Source: 13-2-20CM-68-14 sp036378475 (lineage in GTDB: Bacteria > Actinomycetota > Thermoleophilia > Gaiellales > Gaiellaceae). From it: a DNA stretch of 11,983 nucleotides. The position numbers and the translations under genes are program-made. The DNA lies in NCBI GenBank assembly GCA_036378475.1, contig DASUWJ010000015.1:1-11983 (forward strand), given 5' to 3'. The stretch's first letter is position 1. Each line of letters opens with the position of its first letter. The notes under the pieces are model-generated. The model was given only the letters and a program-made list of their open reading frames with translations. It ran no database searches and had not been told where the DNA came from. Shown one piece after another: positions 1-6,476 of this stretch.

Positions 1-575
1 GTCAAGGGCGTGTGCAGGAAGCGCGCGACGAGCTCCTGCCGAGCACCGTGGCGCAGGCACCAGCCGAGCGCCTCGGCATCCCGCCGGGTCGCGCTCGGAT
101 AGGTGAGCGAGCCCGTGTCCTCGTGGATTCCGAGCGCGAACACCGTCGCCTCGACCGGCGTCACCTCGAGCTCGCGTTCGGCGAGGACGCCGACGAGCGT
201 CGTCGTCAGCGCTCCATCCTGCGAGAGGATCACGTTTTCGGGAGCTGCCCAGTCCGGCATCTCGCCGCCGTGGTGGTCGAAGACGACCTTGTCCACCGCC
301 GGGTCGAGCGCGACCGATTCCAGCTCGCCCAGCCGCCCTGCGTGCACCGTCTCGACCACGATCAGACGCCTGATCGCCTGGCGCTCGAGGCGGGTCGCGT
401 CGACCACGAACTCGAGTGCCTCGGCGTGCAGGCGGTAGAACTCGCGGACGTTTCGGTTCAGCGAGCCCGAGAGGGAGACGAGCGCGTTCGGATAGAGGTG
501 CCGCGCGGCCAACATCGCCGCGAAAGCGTCGAAATCCGTGTTGCCATGGGTGGCGATCACCTCGTCAACCCGCAT
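1..575 (-). CDS. DHH-family phosphoesterase-domain protein, N-terminal part (runs off left edge)
   Basis: About 191 codons are visible from ATG at 575, and the frame is still open at base 3, so this is only the N-terminus. It reads MRVDEVIATHGNTDFDAFAA, then DHH-superfamily signatures: motif I HGNTDFDAF (residues 10-18), VVETVHAGRL (73-82) in the motif II position, DHHGG (100-104) as motif III, and HEDTGSLTY (151-159) as motif IV. In this superfamily these residues bind the metals for phosphoester hydrolysis. The opening, with a YPNA...SGS.NRNVREF stretch (28-46), resembles the long multidomain proteins in which DHH and CBS domains precede a tRNA nucleotidyltransferase/poly(A) polymerase domain. 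That full identity is inferred, because the later domains lie outside the window. An in-frame GTG at 581 is an alternative start. The ridA stop is 43 bases upstream, so it is probably the third gene of the hisB-like/ridA operon. No strong ribosome binding site is seen. Confidence 0.72.
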   Translation of the reverse strand, partial: MRVDEVIATHGNTDFDAFAAMLAARHLYPNALVSLSGSLNRNVREFYRLHAEALEFVVDATRLERQAIRRLIVVETVHAGRLGELESVALDPAVDKVVFDHHGGEMPDWAAPENVILSQDGALTTTLVGVLAERELEVTPVEATVFALGIHEDTGSLTYPSATRRDAEALGWCLRHGARQELVARFLHTPL

Positions 576-618
576 GCCCACATTGTGGCGCAGGCGGACG
601 CGACCGCCCCTGAACTCG

Positions 619-1011
619 CTAGAGCGAAGCGACCGCCTCGAGCTCGACCCTTGCCCCCGAGGGCAGCGCTGCCACCTCGACCGTCGCGCGCGCCGGTGGC
701 GCATCGCCGACGTACCGGGCGTAGACCTCGTTCATGGCCGCGAACTCGCCCAGATCGATCAGGTAGACGGTCGTCTTGACGAGCTGCTCCAGGCTGCTTC
801 CCGCCTCGGCCAGGATCGCCTTCAGGTTGGCAAAGATCTGCTCGGTCTGCTCCTCGATCCCGCCGCGAGGCTCGCTCTCCCCCGGCTTCAGACCGAGCTG
901 GCCGGAGACGAACACGAAGCCACCCGCCCGGATCGCCTGCGAGTACGGCGCGCCCTGGAAGGGAGCCGGCGCGGCTTCGGTTCGAACGACGGACTTGGCC
1001 TCGGTCGCCGT
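619..1011 (-). CDS. ridA: RidA/YjgF/YER057c/UK114-family reactive-intermediate deaminase, probable ACG start
   Basis: RidA-family proteins hydrolyse reactive enamine/imine intermediates from PLP enzymes, releasing ketoacid and ammonia, and act as trimers. Numbered from the proposed start, the protein has APYSQAI (21-27) and FVFVSGQLGL (32-41). The family arginine is R108 in PARATVEVAALP, and the family glutamate is E125 in VELEAVA, near the C-terminus. The cysteine that follows the arginine in E. coli RidA is Thr here. The only canonical in-frame start, GTG at 915, would delete the first 32 residues, including the YSQA motif. Upstream, ACG at 1011 sits 5 bases after GGAG (1020-1017), and this site overlaps the end of the hisB-like gene (codons AAG GAG TAG). 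From ACG the protein is 130 residues, the usual family length. CTG at 1035 is a weaker option without a ribosome binding site. It is the second gene of a hisB-like/ridA/DHH operon, probably translated by coupling. Function is confident; the start codon is an inference. Confidence 0.85.
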   Translation of the reverse strand, partial: TATEAKSVVRTEAAPAPFQGAPYSQAIRAGGFVFVSGQLGLKPGESEPRGGIEEQTEQIFANLKAILAEAGSSLEQLVKTTVYLIDLGEFAAMNEVYARYVGDAPPARATVEVAALPSGARVELEAVASL

Positions 1012-1013
1012 CG

Positions 1014-1547
1014 CTACTCCTTCGCGGCCTCGCAGGCTTGCGCCAGCGCAACGCCCAGCGCCTTGAAGATCGCCTCGAGCACATGCTGGGTGTCCCGGCC
1101 CTCGATCAGTCGAACATGGAGCGTCAGCCCGGCGCCCTCGGCGAGCTGCTGCAGGAAGCGCGCCGCGAGATCGGTGCCGAGCCCGCCGACGCCCATGTCG
1201 GAGAGATCGACGTTCGAGACAAGGAGCGGCCGCCCCGAGGCCTCCAGGGCGACGTGGGCGAGCGCCTCGTCGGCGGGGAGAAAGGCCGAGCCGTGGCGCC
1301 GGGAGCCCGAGGCGTGCAGCGCCTCGTGCAGGGCCTGGCCGAGTGCCCGACCCGCCGCTGTGACCTCGGCGTCTGGCTCCTCGGGCGCGATCTCGAGCGT
1401 CAGGTCGAAGCGCGCGTGCTCGCAGAGGAGTGTCAGCAGATGGTCGAGGACCGGGATCCCCGTCTCGACCGTCGCCCGGCCGGCCCCACGCACGTCGACG
1501 CGCGCGTGCAGCCTGCCCTCCTCGCCCGCGTAGCCCTGGACGGTCAT
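1014..1547 (-). CDS. Imidazoleglycerol-phosphate dehydratase (HisB)-like protein with degenerate metal site
   Basis: The 177-residue protein follows the IGPD fold from end to end: GIPVLDHLLTLL (30-41), FDLTLEI (47-53), ALGQALHEAL (68-77), PADEALAHVALEASGRP (91-107), LTLHVRLIEG (141-150) and HVLEAIFKALGVALAQA (155-171). IGPD normally dehydrates imidazoleglycerol phosphate in histidine synthesis, using manganese held by two HHxxE-type motifs. Here the first motif (HHTxED in the family) is replaced by AEVTAA at 60-65. The second, family NxHHxxE, reads DTQHVLE (152-158), keeping one His and the Glu. The DH of the DHML motif (35-36) and DE (93-94) remain. Normal dehydratase activity is therefore doubtful. 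No other his genes are adjacent. ATG at 1547 gives family length; an open frame reaches back to 1652 but would overlap the protease start. A TACCCT element lies 10 bases upstream (1563-1558). It could also be a structural homologue with a new role, perhaps tied to the following ridA. Confidence 0.75.
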   Translation of the reverse strand: MTVQGYAGEEGRLHARVDVRGAGRATVETGIPVLDHLLTLLCEHARFDLTLEIAPEEPDAEVTAAGRALGQALHEALHASGSRRHGSAFLPADEALAHVALEASGRPLLVSNVDLSDMGVGGLGTDLAARFLQQLAEGAGLTLHVRLIEGRDTQHVLEAIFKALGVALAQACEAAKE

Positions 1548-1559
1548 CCCTCGAACCAG

Positions 1560-1590
1560 GGTATCGCAGCTGCGAGCCTGCACCGATACC
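1560..1590. repeat. Inverted repeat between divergent genes (candidate operator)
   Basis: GGTATCG (1560-1566) is matched exactly by its reverse complement CGATACC (1584-1590), with 17 bases between. The inner palindrome GCAGCTGC lies at 1566-1573. The element lies in the 79-bp gap between the divergent hisB-like gene (ATG 1547) and the protease (ATG 1627). Arm centres are 24 bases apart, a spacing compatible with a dimeric regulator. The left arm overlaps the TACCCT box (1563-1558) proposed for the hisB-like promoter. No regulator is known; operator function is inference from position and symmetry. Confidence 0.4.
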
Positions 1591-1609
1591 GGCAGAGGCG
1601 GCTTCCGAG

Positions 1610-1624
1610 GGCCGCTCAGCGGCC
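1610..1624. repeat. Short perfect inverted repeat just before the protease start
   Basis: GGCCGC (1610-1615), loop TCA, GCGGCC (1619-1624) forms a perfect 6-bp G+C stem with a 3-base loop, ending two bases before the protease ATG. In the mRNA it would separate the only GAGG-like sequence (1607-1610) from the start codon by a hairpin. It could modulate translation or be a protein binding site. It has no T-tract, so a terminator is unlikely. Confidence 0.4.
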
Positions 1625-1626
1625 GG

Positions 1627-3465
1627 ATGACACTACTTTCACGCCAACACACGCGTCGCTTCGTCCGGCTCGTGCTCCTTGCCTGCGCTCTCAGCGCCGC
1701 CGTCGGCGGGGCGGCGAACGCCCAAGCGCAGGGCGGATCGGGCCAGCGGCTGGCCGTCGTCGGCTACGCCTCGGAGCAGGCGCTCGGACTCGCGCTCGCG
1801 AGCTCCGGCGCCCGCCTCATCCAAACGATTCCCCACCTGCACGTGGCCGAAGTGGCGACGCCGCCGGCCGCGCTGCAGGTCCTGCAGTCCTTGCCCGGGA
1901 TTCGCTACGCCGATCGGCCCGTCCTGCGCCACGAGCTCGCGGAGCCCGCCCTCATTCCCGCCCCGGTCTTCGGCGGCGCCTACGAATGGCAGTTCGCGGC
2001 CACCCACGAGAACCTCGTCCCGACGAGCGTCGTGCAGGCGGCTGGAGCGGTAACCGTCGGCGTCGTCGACACGGGCGCAGACGTTTCGGCTCCCGACCTC
2101 GCGGCCAAGTCGCCGACCACCTGGAGCGTGCTCGGCAACTCGACCGACGTCACCGACTACCAGGGCCACGGCACCTTCGTCTCGGCACTCGCGGCCGGCT
2201 CCTCGAGGAACGGCGAAGGGATCGCCGGCTTCGGTGGTGACGCGAAGCTCCTCGTCGTCCAGGCGGCGAACATCGACGGCACGATCACCGACGTCGACGA
2301 GGCGGCGGGGATCGTCTACGCCGTCGACCACGGGGCGAAGATCATCAACATGAGCTTCGGCGGCCCGAGCAATTCCACGACCGAGCAGAACGCGATCGAC
2401 TACGCCGTCTCCCACGGCGTCCTGCTCGTGGCGGCCGCGGGCAACAACGGCACGAGCGGCAACGCGCCGCTCTACCCCGCGGCGCTCCTGCAGCCGCTCG
2501 GCTCCAACGGCCAGGGCGGGGTCGGGCTCGCGGTCGGCGCCACCGATCTGAGCGGCGCCCGCGCCTCCTTCTCCAACTACGGCTCCTACATCTCGCTCGC
2601 CGCACCCGGGCAGAGCGTCTTCTCCGACCTCTCCGCGAACTCCAGCCCGACCCAGTGGCCCCGACAACCGCTGCCCGGCTCGAGCGCCGGGCTCTACGGG
2701 TACAGCGACGGCACCTCCGTTGCCTCGCCCGAGGTCGCCGGTGCCGCAGCGCTCGTCTGGGCCGCGAACCCGCTCCTCAGCGCGGGCCAAGTGGCGGGGA
2801 TCCTGAAGGCGAGCGCGACGGGTGCCGGCGTCTGGAACGACCAGACGGGCTACGGCGTGCTCGATGTCGCCGCCGCGGTCGCCCGCGCGCAGGGGCTCGT
2901 CGCCGCCCCCGCGGCGGTCACCCTGACGGGGTCTCTGAGCGGCGCCCGCGTCAAGCTCTCCTGGAGCTCGCCGAGCGCGGTCAGCTACAAGCTGAGCGTC
3001 AGCCGGGACGGCGGGCCCGCGCAGACCCTGCTCGGTGCGACGACGAGCACCGGTGCCGAGTACGACCTCGAGCCGGGCCACACCTACGCCTTCACCGTCA
3101 CCGCGCGCGACACCTACGGCCTCGCCACCGTCTCCACCCCCTACGTGGCGGCGGTGACGCCCTCGCCCGCGACCCTCTCCCTCCGCGCCTCCCGGCTCGC
3201 CGGGCGCAGGCGCCTGACACTGCGCCTGCAGGCGCTGCTGACGCCGGCCAGCCCGGCGCTCCCGCGCGGCGGCCGGACGGTCGTGCTCGAGTCCTTCGAC
3301 GGAACGGCATGGCACAGTTTCGCCCGCGCCCGGACGAGTCCCACCGGGGCCGCGCTGTGGATCGTCCGCGTGCGGCGGGGCTCCTACCGGATCCGCGCGC
3401 TCTTCGCCGGCTCGCCCGATCTCGCCGAGAGCGCGAGCCGCACGCTCTCGCTCAGGGTGCGCTAA
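1627..3465 (+). CDS. Secreted subtilisin-like (S8) serine protease with fibronectin III and C-terminal beta domains
   Basis: The 612-residue protein begins with a basic n-region and hydrophobic core (residues 10-32), with an ANA cleavage site near 30-32, so it is probably exported. Residues 40-105 resemble an inhibitor I9-like propeptide (RLAVVGYA..., then LPGIRYADRP). The S8 domain spans about 120-425 and has the full triad: Asp148 in VGVVDTGAD, His181 in GHGTFVS, and Ser364 in DGTSVASPEVAG. The oxyanion Asn273 is in AAAGNNG. Residues 427-512 look like a fibronectin type III domain, and 513-612 form a basic, beta-rich Ig-like tail. I see no LPxTG motif or C-terminal membrane anchor, so release or loose wall association is likely. 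The substrate cannot be told. It is divergent from the hisB-like gene, and its TAA overlaps the murA stop on the other strand. No good ribosome binding site precedes the ATG. All key residues are present and the frame is intact. Confidence 0.93.
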   Translation: MTLLSRQHTRRFVRLVLLACALSAAVGGAANAQAQGGSGQRLAVVGYASEQALGLALASSGARLIQTIPHLHVAEVATPPAALQVLQSLPGIRYADRPVLRHELAEPALIPAPVFGGAYEWQFAATHENLVPTSVVQAAGAVTVGVVDTGADVSAPDLAAKSPTTWSVLGNSTDVTDYQGHGTFVSALAAGSSRNGEGIAGFGGDAKLLVVQAANIDGTITDVDEAAGIVYAVDHGAKIINMSFGGPSNSTTEQNAIDYAVSHGVLLVAAAGNNGTSGNAPLYPAALLQPLGSNGQGGVGLAVGATDLSGARASFSNYGSYISLAAPGQSVFSDLSANSSPTQWPRQPLPGSSAGLYGYSDGTSVASPEVAGAAALVWAANPLLSAGQVAGILKASATGAGVWNDQTGYGVLDVAAAVARAQGLVAAPAAVTLTGSLSGARVKLSWSSPSAVSYKLSVSRDGGPAQTLLGATTSTGAEYDLEPGHTYAFTVTARDTYGLATVSTPYVAAVTPSPATLSLRASRLAGRRRLTLRLQALLTPASPALPRGGRTVVLESFDGTAWHSFARARTSPTGAALWIVRVRRGSYRIRALFAGSPDLAESASRTLSLRVR

Positions 3466-4772
3466 CCCTCGATCCGCTCGATCCGGGCGCCGAGCGAGCG
3501 CAGGCGCTCATCGATCCGCTCGTAACCGCGGTCGATCTCGCCCACGTTGCCGATCGTGGAGGTGCCCTCGGCGCAGAGGCTCGCGATCAGCATCGCCATC
3601 CCGGCGCGGATGTCCGGGCTCGCCATCCGCTGGCCGACGAGCCGCGCCGGCCCGGTCACGACCGCGCGGTGGGGGTCGCAGAGAATGATCCGCGCTCCCA
3701 TCGAGACGAGCTTGTCGACGAAGAAGAGGCGGTTCTCAAACATCTTCTCGAAGATCAGGACGGTGCCGCGCGCCTGGGTCGCGACCGCGAGCGCGATCGA
3801 GGTGAGGTCAGCGGGAAAGGCGGGCCAGGGCCCGTCCTCGATCTTCGGGATCTGGTCGCCGAGATCGTCCTGGACGACGAGCTCCTGGCCGGGAGGGACT
3901 CGAAGCGTCGTGCCGTCGAGCTCGACCCGGACGCCGAGCCGCTCGAACACGGGCAGGATCGGGGCGAGGTCGTGGGGATCGACGTCGTCGATCGTGACGT
4001 CGCCGCCGGTGACCGCGGCGAGGCCGATGAAGCTCGCGACCTCGATGTGCTCACAGGCGATTCGCCACTCCCCCCCGTGCAGCCGATCGACGCCTCGGAC
4101 CCTGAGCACGTTCGAGCCGATGCCCTCGATCTCGGCACCGAGCGAGACGAGGAAGCGGCAGAGATCCTGGACGTGGGGCTCGCAGGCGGCGTTGCCGATC
4201 ACGGTCTCCCCCGACGCGAGCGACGCCGCCATGAGCGCGTTCTCGGTCGCCATCACGCTCGCCTCGTCCAGGAAGATCCGCCGGCCCCGAAGCCCGTCCG
4301 TGCGCATCTCGTAGCGTCCGTTCAGCTCGATCTGCGCGCCGAGCTCGGTCAGTGCGTGGATGTGGGGATCGAGCCGGCGGCGGCCGATCACGTCGCCCCC
4401 CGGCGGCGGCACGCTCGCGCGACCGGCCCGTGCCAAAAGCGGTCCCGCGAGCAGGAAGGAGGCGCGGATGCGGGTCGCGAGCTCGTCGTCGACCTCGGTC
4501 GTTGCGAGGGAGGCGGCCTGGACGCGCAGCTCGTTCGAGCCGGTCCACTCGGTCTCCACGCCGAGGTGCGAGAGCAGGCCGACCATCGTCTCGACGTCCC
4601 GGATCCGGGGCACGTTCATCAGCGTCACGGGTTCCTCGGAGAGCAGGCACGCGGCCAGGATCGGCAGCGCCCCGTTCTTGTTTCCGGCCGCGACGATGCG
4701 GCCGCTCAAGGGCTGTCTGCCCTCGATCACGAACGTCTCCACCAGGGCGTCGGCGACAGCGGTCGACGGCAT
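3462..4772 (-). CDS. murA: UDP-N-acetylglucosamine 1-carboxyvinyltransferase (MurA), Cys-to-Asp active-site type
   Basis: MurA transfers enolpyruvate from PEP to UDP-GlcNAc, the first committed step of peptidoglycan synthesis in the cytoplasm. Numbered from ATG 4772 (436 residues), the protein has AGNKNGALPILAA with Lys32-Asn33, the active-site loop PPPGGDVIGRRRLDPHI with Asp127, FPADL with Asp322, SPDIRAGMAML (385-395), and C-terminal DRGYERIDERL with Arg415. In the family, position 127 is normally the Cys that fosfomycin alkylates. Asp there, as in mycobacterial MurA, keeps activity but gives intrinsic fosfomycin insensitivity. The frame is open to 4829, but that would overlap the divergent HD gene. 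ATG 4772 follows a TACGAT box by 10 bases. GTG 4742 (start METFVIEGRQPL) would give 426 residues, closer to usual length. Its TAG overlaps the protease TAA (bases 3462-3465). The DRGYER ending and GGDVIG loop favour MurA over the related AroA. Confidence 0.93.
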   Translation of the reverse strand: MPSTAVADALVETFVIEGRQPLSGRIVAAGNKNGALPILAACLLSEEPVTLMNVPRIRDVETMVGLLSHLGVETEWTGSNELRVQAASLATTEVDDELATRIRASFLLAGPLLARAGRASVPPPGGDVIGRRRLDPHIHALTELGAQIELNGRYEMRTDGLRGRRIFLDEASVMATENALMAASLASGETVIGNAACEPHVQDLCRFLVSLGAEIEGIGSNVLRVRGVDRLHGGEWRIACEHIEVASFIGLAAVTGGDVTIDDVDPHDLAPILPVFERLGVRVELDGTTLRVPPGQELVVQDDLGDQIPKIEDGPWPAFPADLTSIALAVATQARGTVLIFEKMFENRLFFVDKLVSMGARIILCDPHRAVVTGPARLVGQRMASPDIRAGMAMLIASLCAEGTSTIGNVGEIDRGYERIDERLRSLGARIERIEG

Positions 4773-4781
4773 CGGCGCGGC

Positions 4782-4788
4782 TATCGTA
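4782..4788. promoter_or_regulatory. Candidate bidirectional -10 region between murA and the HD gene
   Basis: The bases read TATCGTA. On the plus strand TATCGT (4782-4787) fits TAnnnT and ends 8 bases before GTG 4796 of the HD gene. On the minus strand TACGAT (4788-4783) ends 10 bases before murA ATG 4772. The gap is only 23 bp, so both promoters must overlap here or lie inside the neighbouring gene. Neither start has a Shine-Dalgarno sequence, so leaderless or very short-leader transcripts are inferred. No clear -35 hexamer is seen on either strand. Confidence 0.4.
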
Positions 4789-4795
4789 CTGACCG

Positions 4796-5383
4796 GTGGC
4801 GCCGACGCGCGAACAGGCCTGGGAGACACTGACGCGCTACACGCAAAGCGAGGCGCTCCGGCGCCACGCGCTCGCGGTTGAGGCGGCGGTCGGCGCCTAC
4901 GCGCGCCGCCTCGGCGAGGACGAGGAGCTCTGGCGCGTGACGGCCCTCCTGCACGACTTCGACTACGAGCGGCATCCGACGCTCGACCAGCACCCTCAGG
5001 ACGGTGCGCCGATCCTGCGCGCGGAGGGCTACCCGGAGGAGGTGGTCGAGGGCGTGCTCTCGCACGCCGAGCATCTGGGGCTCCCGCGCGACACGCCGCT
5101 CAAAAAGACGCTCTTTGCCTGCGACGAGCTCGCGGGCTTCGTGCATGCCTGCGGTCTCGTGCGCCCGGACGGGATCGACACGCTCGAGCCGAAGTCCGTG
5201 CGCAAGAAGTTGAAGCAGCCCTCGTTCGCCGCCGGTGTCAACCGGGATGATGTCTACCGGGGGGCCGAGGCGCTCGGGGTCGAGCTCGATCAGCACATCG
5301 CCTTCGTGACCGAGGCGATGCGGCCGATCGCGAAGGAGCTCGGCCTGCGAAGCGCGGCAGACGCCCCGCTCGCCGCCGAATAA
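4796..5383 (+). CDS. HD-superfamily hydrolase, uncharacterised COG2316-like type
   Basis: This 195-residue protein is an HD-domain metal-dependent phosphohydrolase of the short conserved family I recognise as COG2316-like. Visible ligands in order are His24 (RRHALAVEAA), His53-Asp54 (TALLHDFDYE), His66 (LDQHPQDGA), His90 (VLSHAEHLG) and Asp110 (ACDELAGF). The tail carries the family stretches KSVRKKLKQPSFAAGVNRDDVYRGAE (133-158) and LGVELDQHI (160-168). It is probably cytoplasmic, as no signal or membrane segment is seen. The substrate is unknown; related HD enzymes act on nucleotides or other phosphoesters. GTG 4796 is chosen because the family N-terminus (PTREQAWETLTRYTQSE) begins right after it. 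There is no ribosome binding site, but TATCGT lies 8 bases upstream. It is divergent from murA and convergent with the PLP-enzyme gene, whose stop is 13 bases away. No functional link to murA is shown beyond adjacency. Confidence 0.88.
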   Translation: MAPTREQAWETLTRYTQSEALRRHALAVEAAVGAYARRLGEDEELWRVTALLHDFDYERHPTLDQHPQDGAPILRAEGYPEEVVEGVLSHAEHLGLPRDTPLKKTLFACDELAGFVHACGLVRPDGIDTLEPKSVRKKLKQPSFAAGVNRDDVYRGAEALGVELDQHIAFVTEAMRPIAKELGLRSAADAPLAAE

Positions 5384-5396
5384 GGCCGGGACAGCT

Positions 5397-6476
5397 TCAG
5401 TCGACCGCCGCGACGAGCCGCGCGATGTCCTCGTCGCTCGTCCAGTAGCCGCAGCTCGCGCGGAGCAGGCCTGTTCCCGGTAGGTCTCGGATCACGACGC
5501 CACGCTCGTAGGCCTTCGCTACCTGCTTGGCCGGGTCGCCGGCCGGACGGAAGGAGACGAGCGTCCCCTGGGCGGGCTCGGTCACGACCTCGAAGCGTTC
5601 GGCGAGTGCCAGCCGGCAGCGCTCCGCTGCCTCGGCGGCTCGCTCGAAACGCCATTCCGGAGCGCCGTCGAGCGCCGCCGCGAGGCCCGCGAGCGAGGGG
5701 ACCGCGAGCCAGCCTGAGTCGAAACGCTGCGCGCCCTGGCGCGGGACGAACCTGCCGTCCCGTTCGAACGACTGCGGGCCGAAGGCGGTCGGCAGGCCGA
5801 CCGGGAGCGCATCCGGCTCGGCCACGTACAGCGCTCCGAGCGAGTCGGGACCGCAGAGCCACTTCTGGGCCGAGACCGTGTAGAAGTCGAGCGCTCCCGG
5901 CTCGATCGGGATCGCGCCGGCCGACTGCGCCCCGTCGACCAGGACCGGCAGCCCCGTTTGCTCCTTCAACTCCGCCACCGGCAGCACGTGCCCTGTCGTC
6001 CAGAGGACGTGCGAGAGCGCGAGCAGCCGTGTTCGCTCGCCGACCCGCTCGAGAATCCGCTCCCGGGCCTCGGCGGCCGGTCGCCCGTGCAGCTCGGCGA
6101 CGACGATGCGCGCGCCCGAGGCGTGCAGGGAGAGCAGGAGACCGGGATGCTCGGAGTCCGTCGTCACCACCTCATCGTCCGGACGAAGCCGCAGCCCGGC
6201 GAGGACGACGTGGACCGAGTCGGTGGTGGACATCGTCAGGGCGATCCGGTCGGGCTCGGTTCGGAGCAGGCGCGCGATTCGCTCGCGGACGCCCTGGCGA
6301 AGCGCGAGCATCTGCTCGAAGTAGGGCTTTCCGCCCCTGCCCCGCTCGACGTCCAGAGCCGCCTGCCCGGCGAAGGCCTCGGCGCTCGCCCGGCTCAGCG
6401 GTCCCATCGAGCCCGCGTTCAGGTAGGCGAAGCGCTCGAGCACCGGGAACTGTGCCCGTGCCTCGGCGAAGGTCAT
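5397..6476 (-). CDS. Class V aminotransferase-fold PLP enzyme (not a typical cysteine desulfurase)
   Basis: The 359-residue protein belongs to the fold-type I, class V aminotransferase family. YLNAGSMGPLS (18-28) is the N-terminal substrate loop, TDSEHPG (106-112) and SHVLWTTGHVLPV (155-167) follow, and DGAQSAGAI (181-189) carries the Asp that contacts the PLP pyridine nitrogen. SAQKWLCGP (202-210) holds the Schiff-base Lys205. FDSGW (252-256) and the C-terminal RASCGYWTSDEDI (339-351) complete the pattern. SufS-type desulfurases have a Cys-bearing loop just before the RAS motif. Here the chain runs from VVIRDLPGTG straight to LLRAS, so that loop is absent and cysteine desulfuration is unlikely. 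Epimerase-, lyase- or aminotransferase-like reactions remain open, and the substrate is unknown. Its ATG overlaps the TGA of the upstream EEP gene (ATGA, 6476-6473), so the two are probably translationally coupled. No membrane or export signals are seen. Confidence 0.9.
   Translation of the reverse strand: MTFAEARAQFPVLERFAYLNAGSMGPLSRASAEAFAGQAALDVERGRGGKPYFEQMLALRQGVRERIARLLRTEPDRIALTMSTTDSVHVVLAGLRLRPDDEVVTTDSEHPGLLLSLHASGARIVVAELHGRPAAEARERILERVGERTRLLALSHVLWTTGHVLPVAELKEQTGLPVLVDGAQSAGAIPIEPGALDFYTVSAQKWLCGPDSLGALYVAEPDALPVGLPTAFGPQSFERDGRFVPRQGAQRFDSGWLAVPSLAGLAAALDGAPEWRFERAAEAAERCRLALAERFEVVTEPAQGTLVSFRPAGDPAKQVAKAYERGVVIRDLPGTGLLRASCGYWTSDEDIARLVAAVD

Noticed and set aside
619..915. 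RidA starting at GTG 915 (98 residues)
   Set aside because: This would delete the conserved first 32 residues, including YSQAI, leaving an incomplete fold; family length and SD position favour ACG 1011.
1610..1624. Intrinsic terminator at the short inverted repeat
   Set aside because: It lies immediately before a start codon, has no T-tract, and no transcript is expected to end there.
1014..1652. HisB-like protein starting at 1652
   Set aside because: The extension overlaps the protease start and adds sequence unlike HisB N-termini; ATG 1547 gives family length.
1639..3315. 558-codon minus-strand open frame antisense to the protease
   Set aside because: It is the mirror of a gene with a complete S8 triad; its Gly/Arg/Ala-rich translation has no family features.
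4773..4829. MurA starting at ATG 4829 (455 residues)
   Set aside because: It would overlap the first codons of the divergent HD gene, and the extra 19 residues are not MurA-like.
2655..4832. 725-codon plus-strand open frame across the protease end and murA
   Set aside because: It is Arg/Pro/Ala/Asp-rich, lacks recognisable motifs, and runs through two well-supported genes. Long spurious frames are expected at this G+C content.
5397..6476. Cysteine desulfurase (SufS/IscS) identity for the PLP enzyme
   Set aside because: The Cys-bearing loop before the RAS motif is absent, and no Fe-S assembly genes are nearby.
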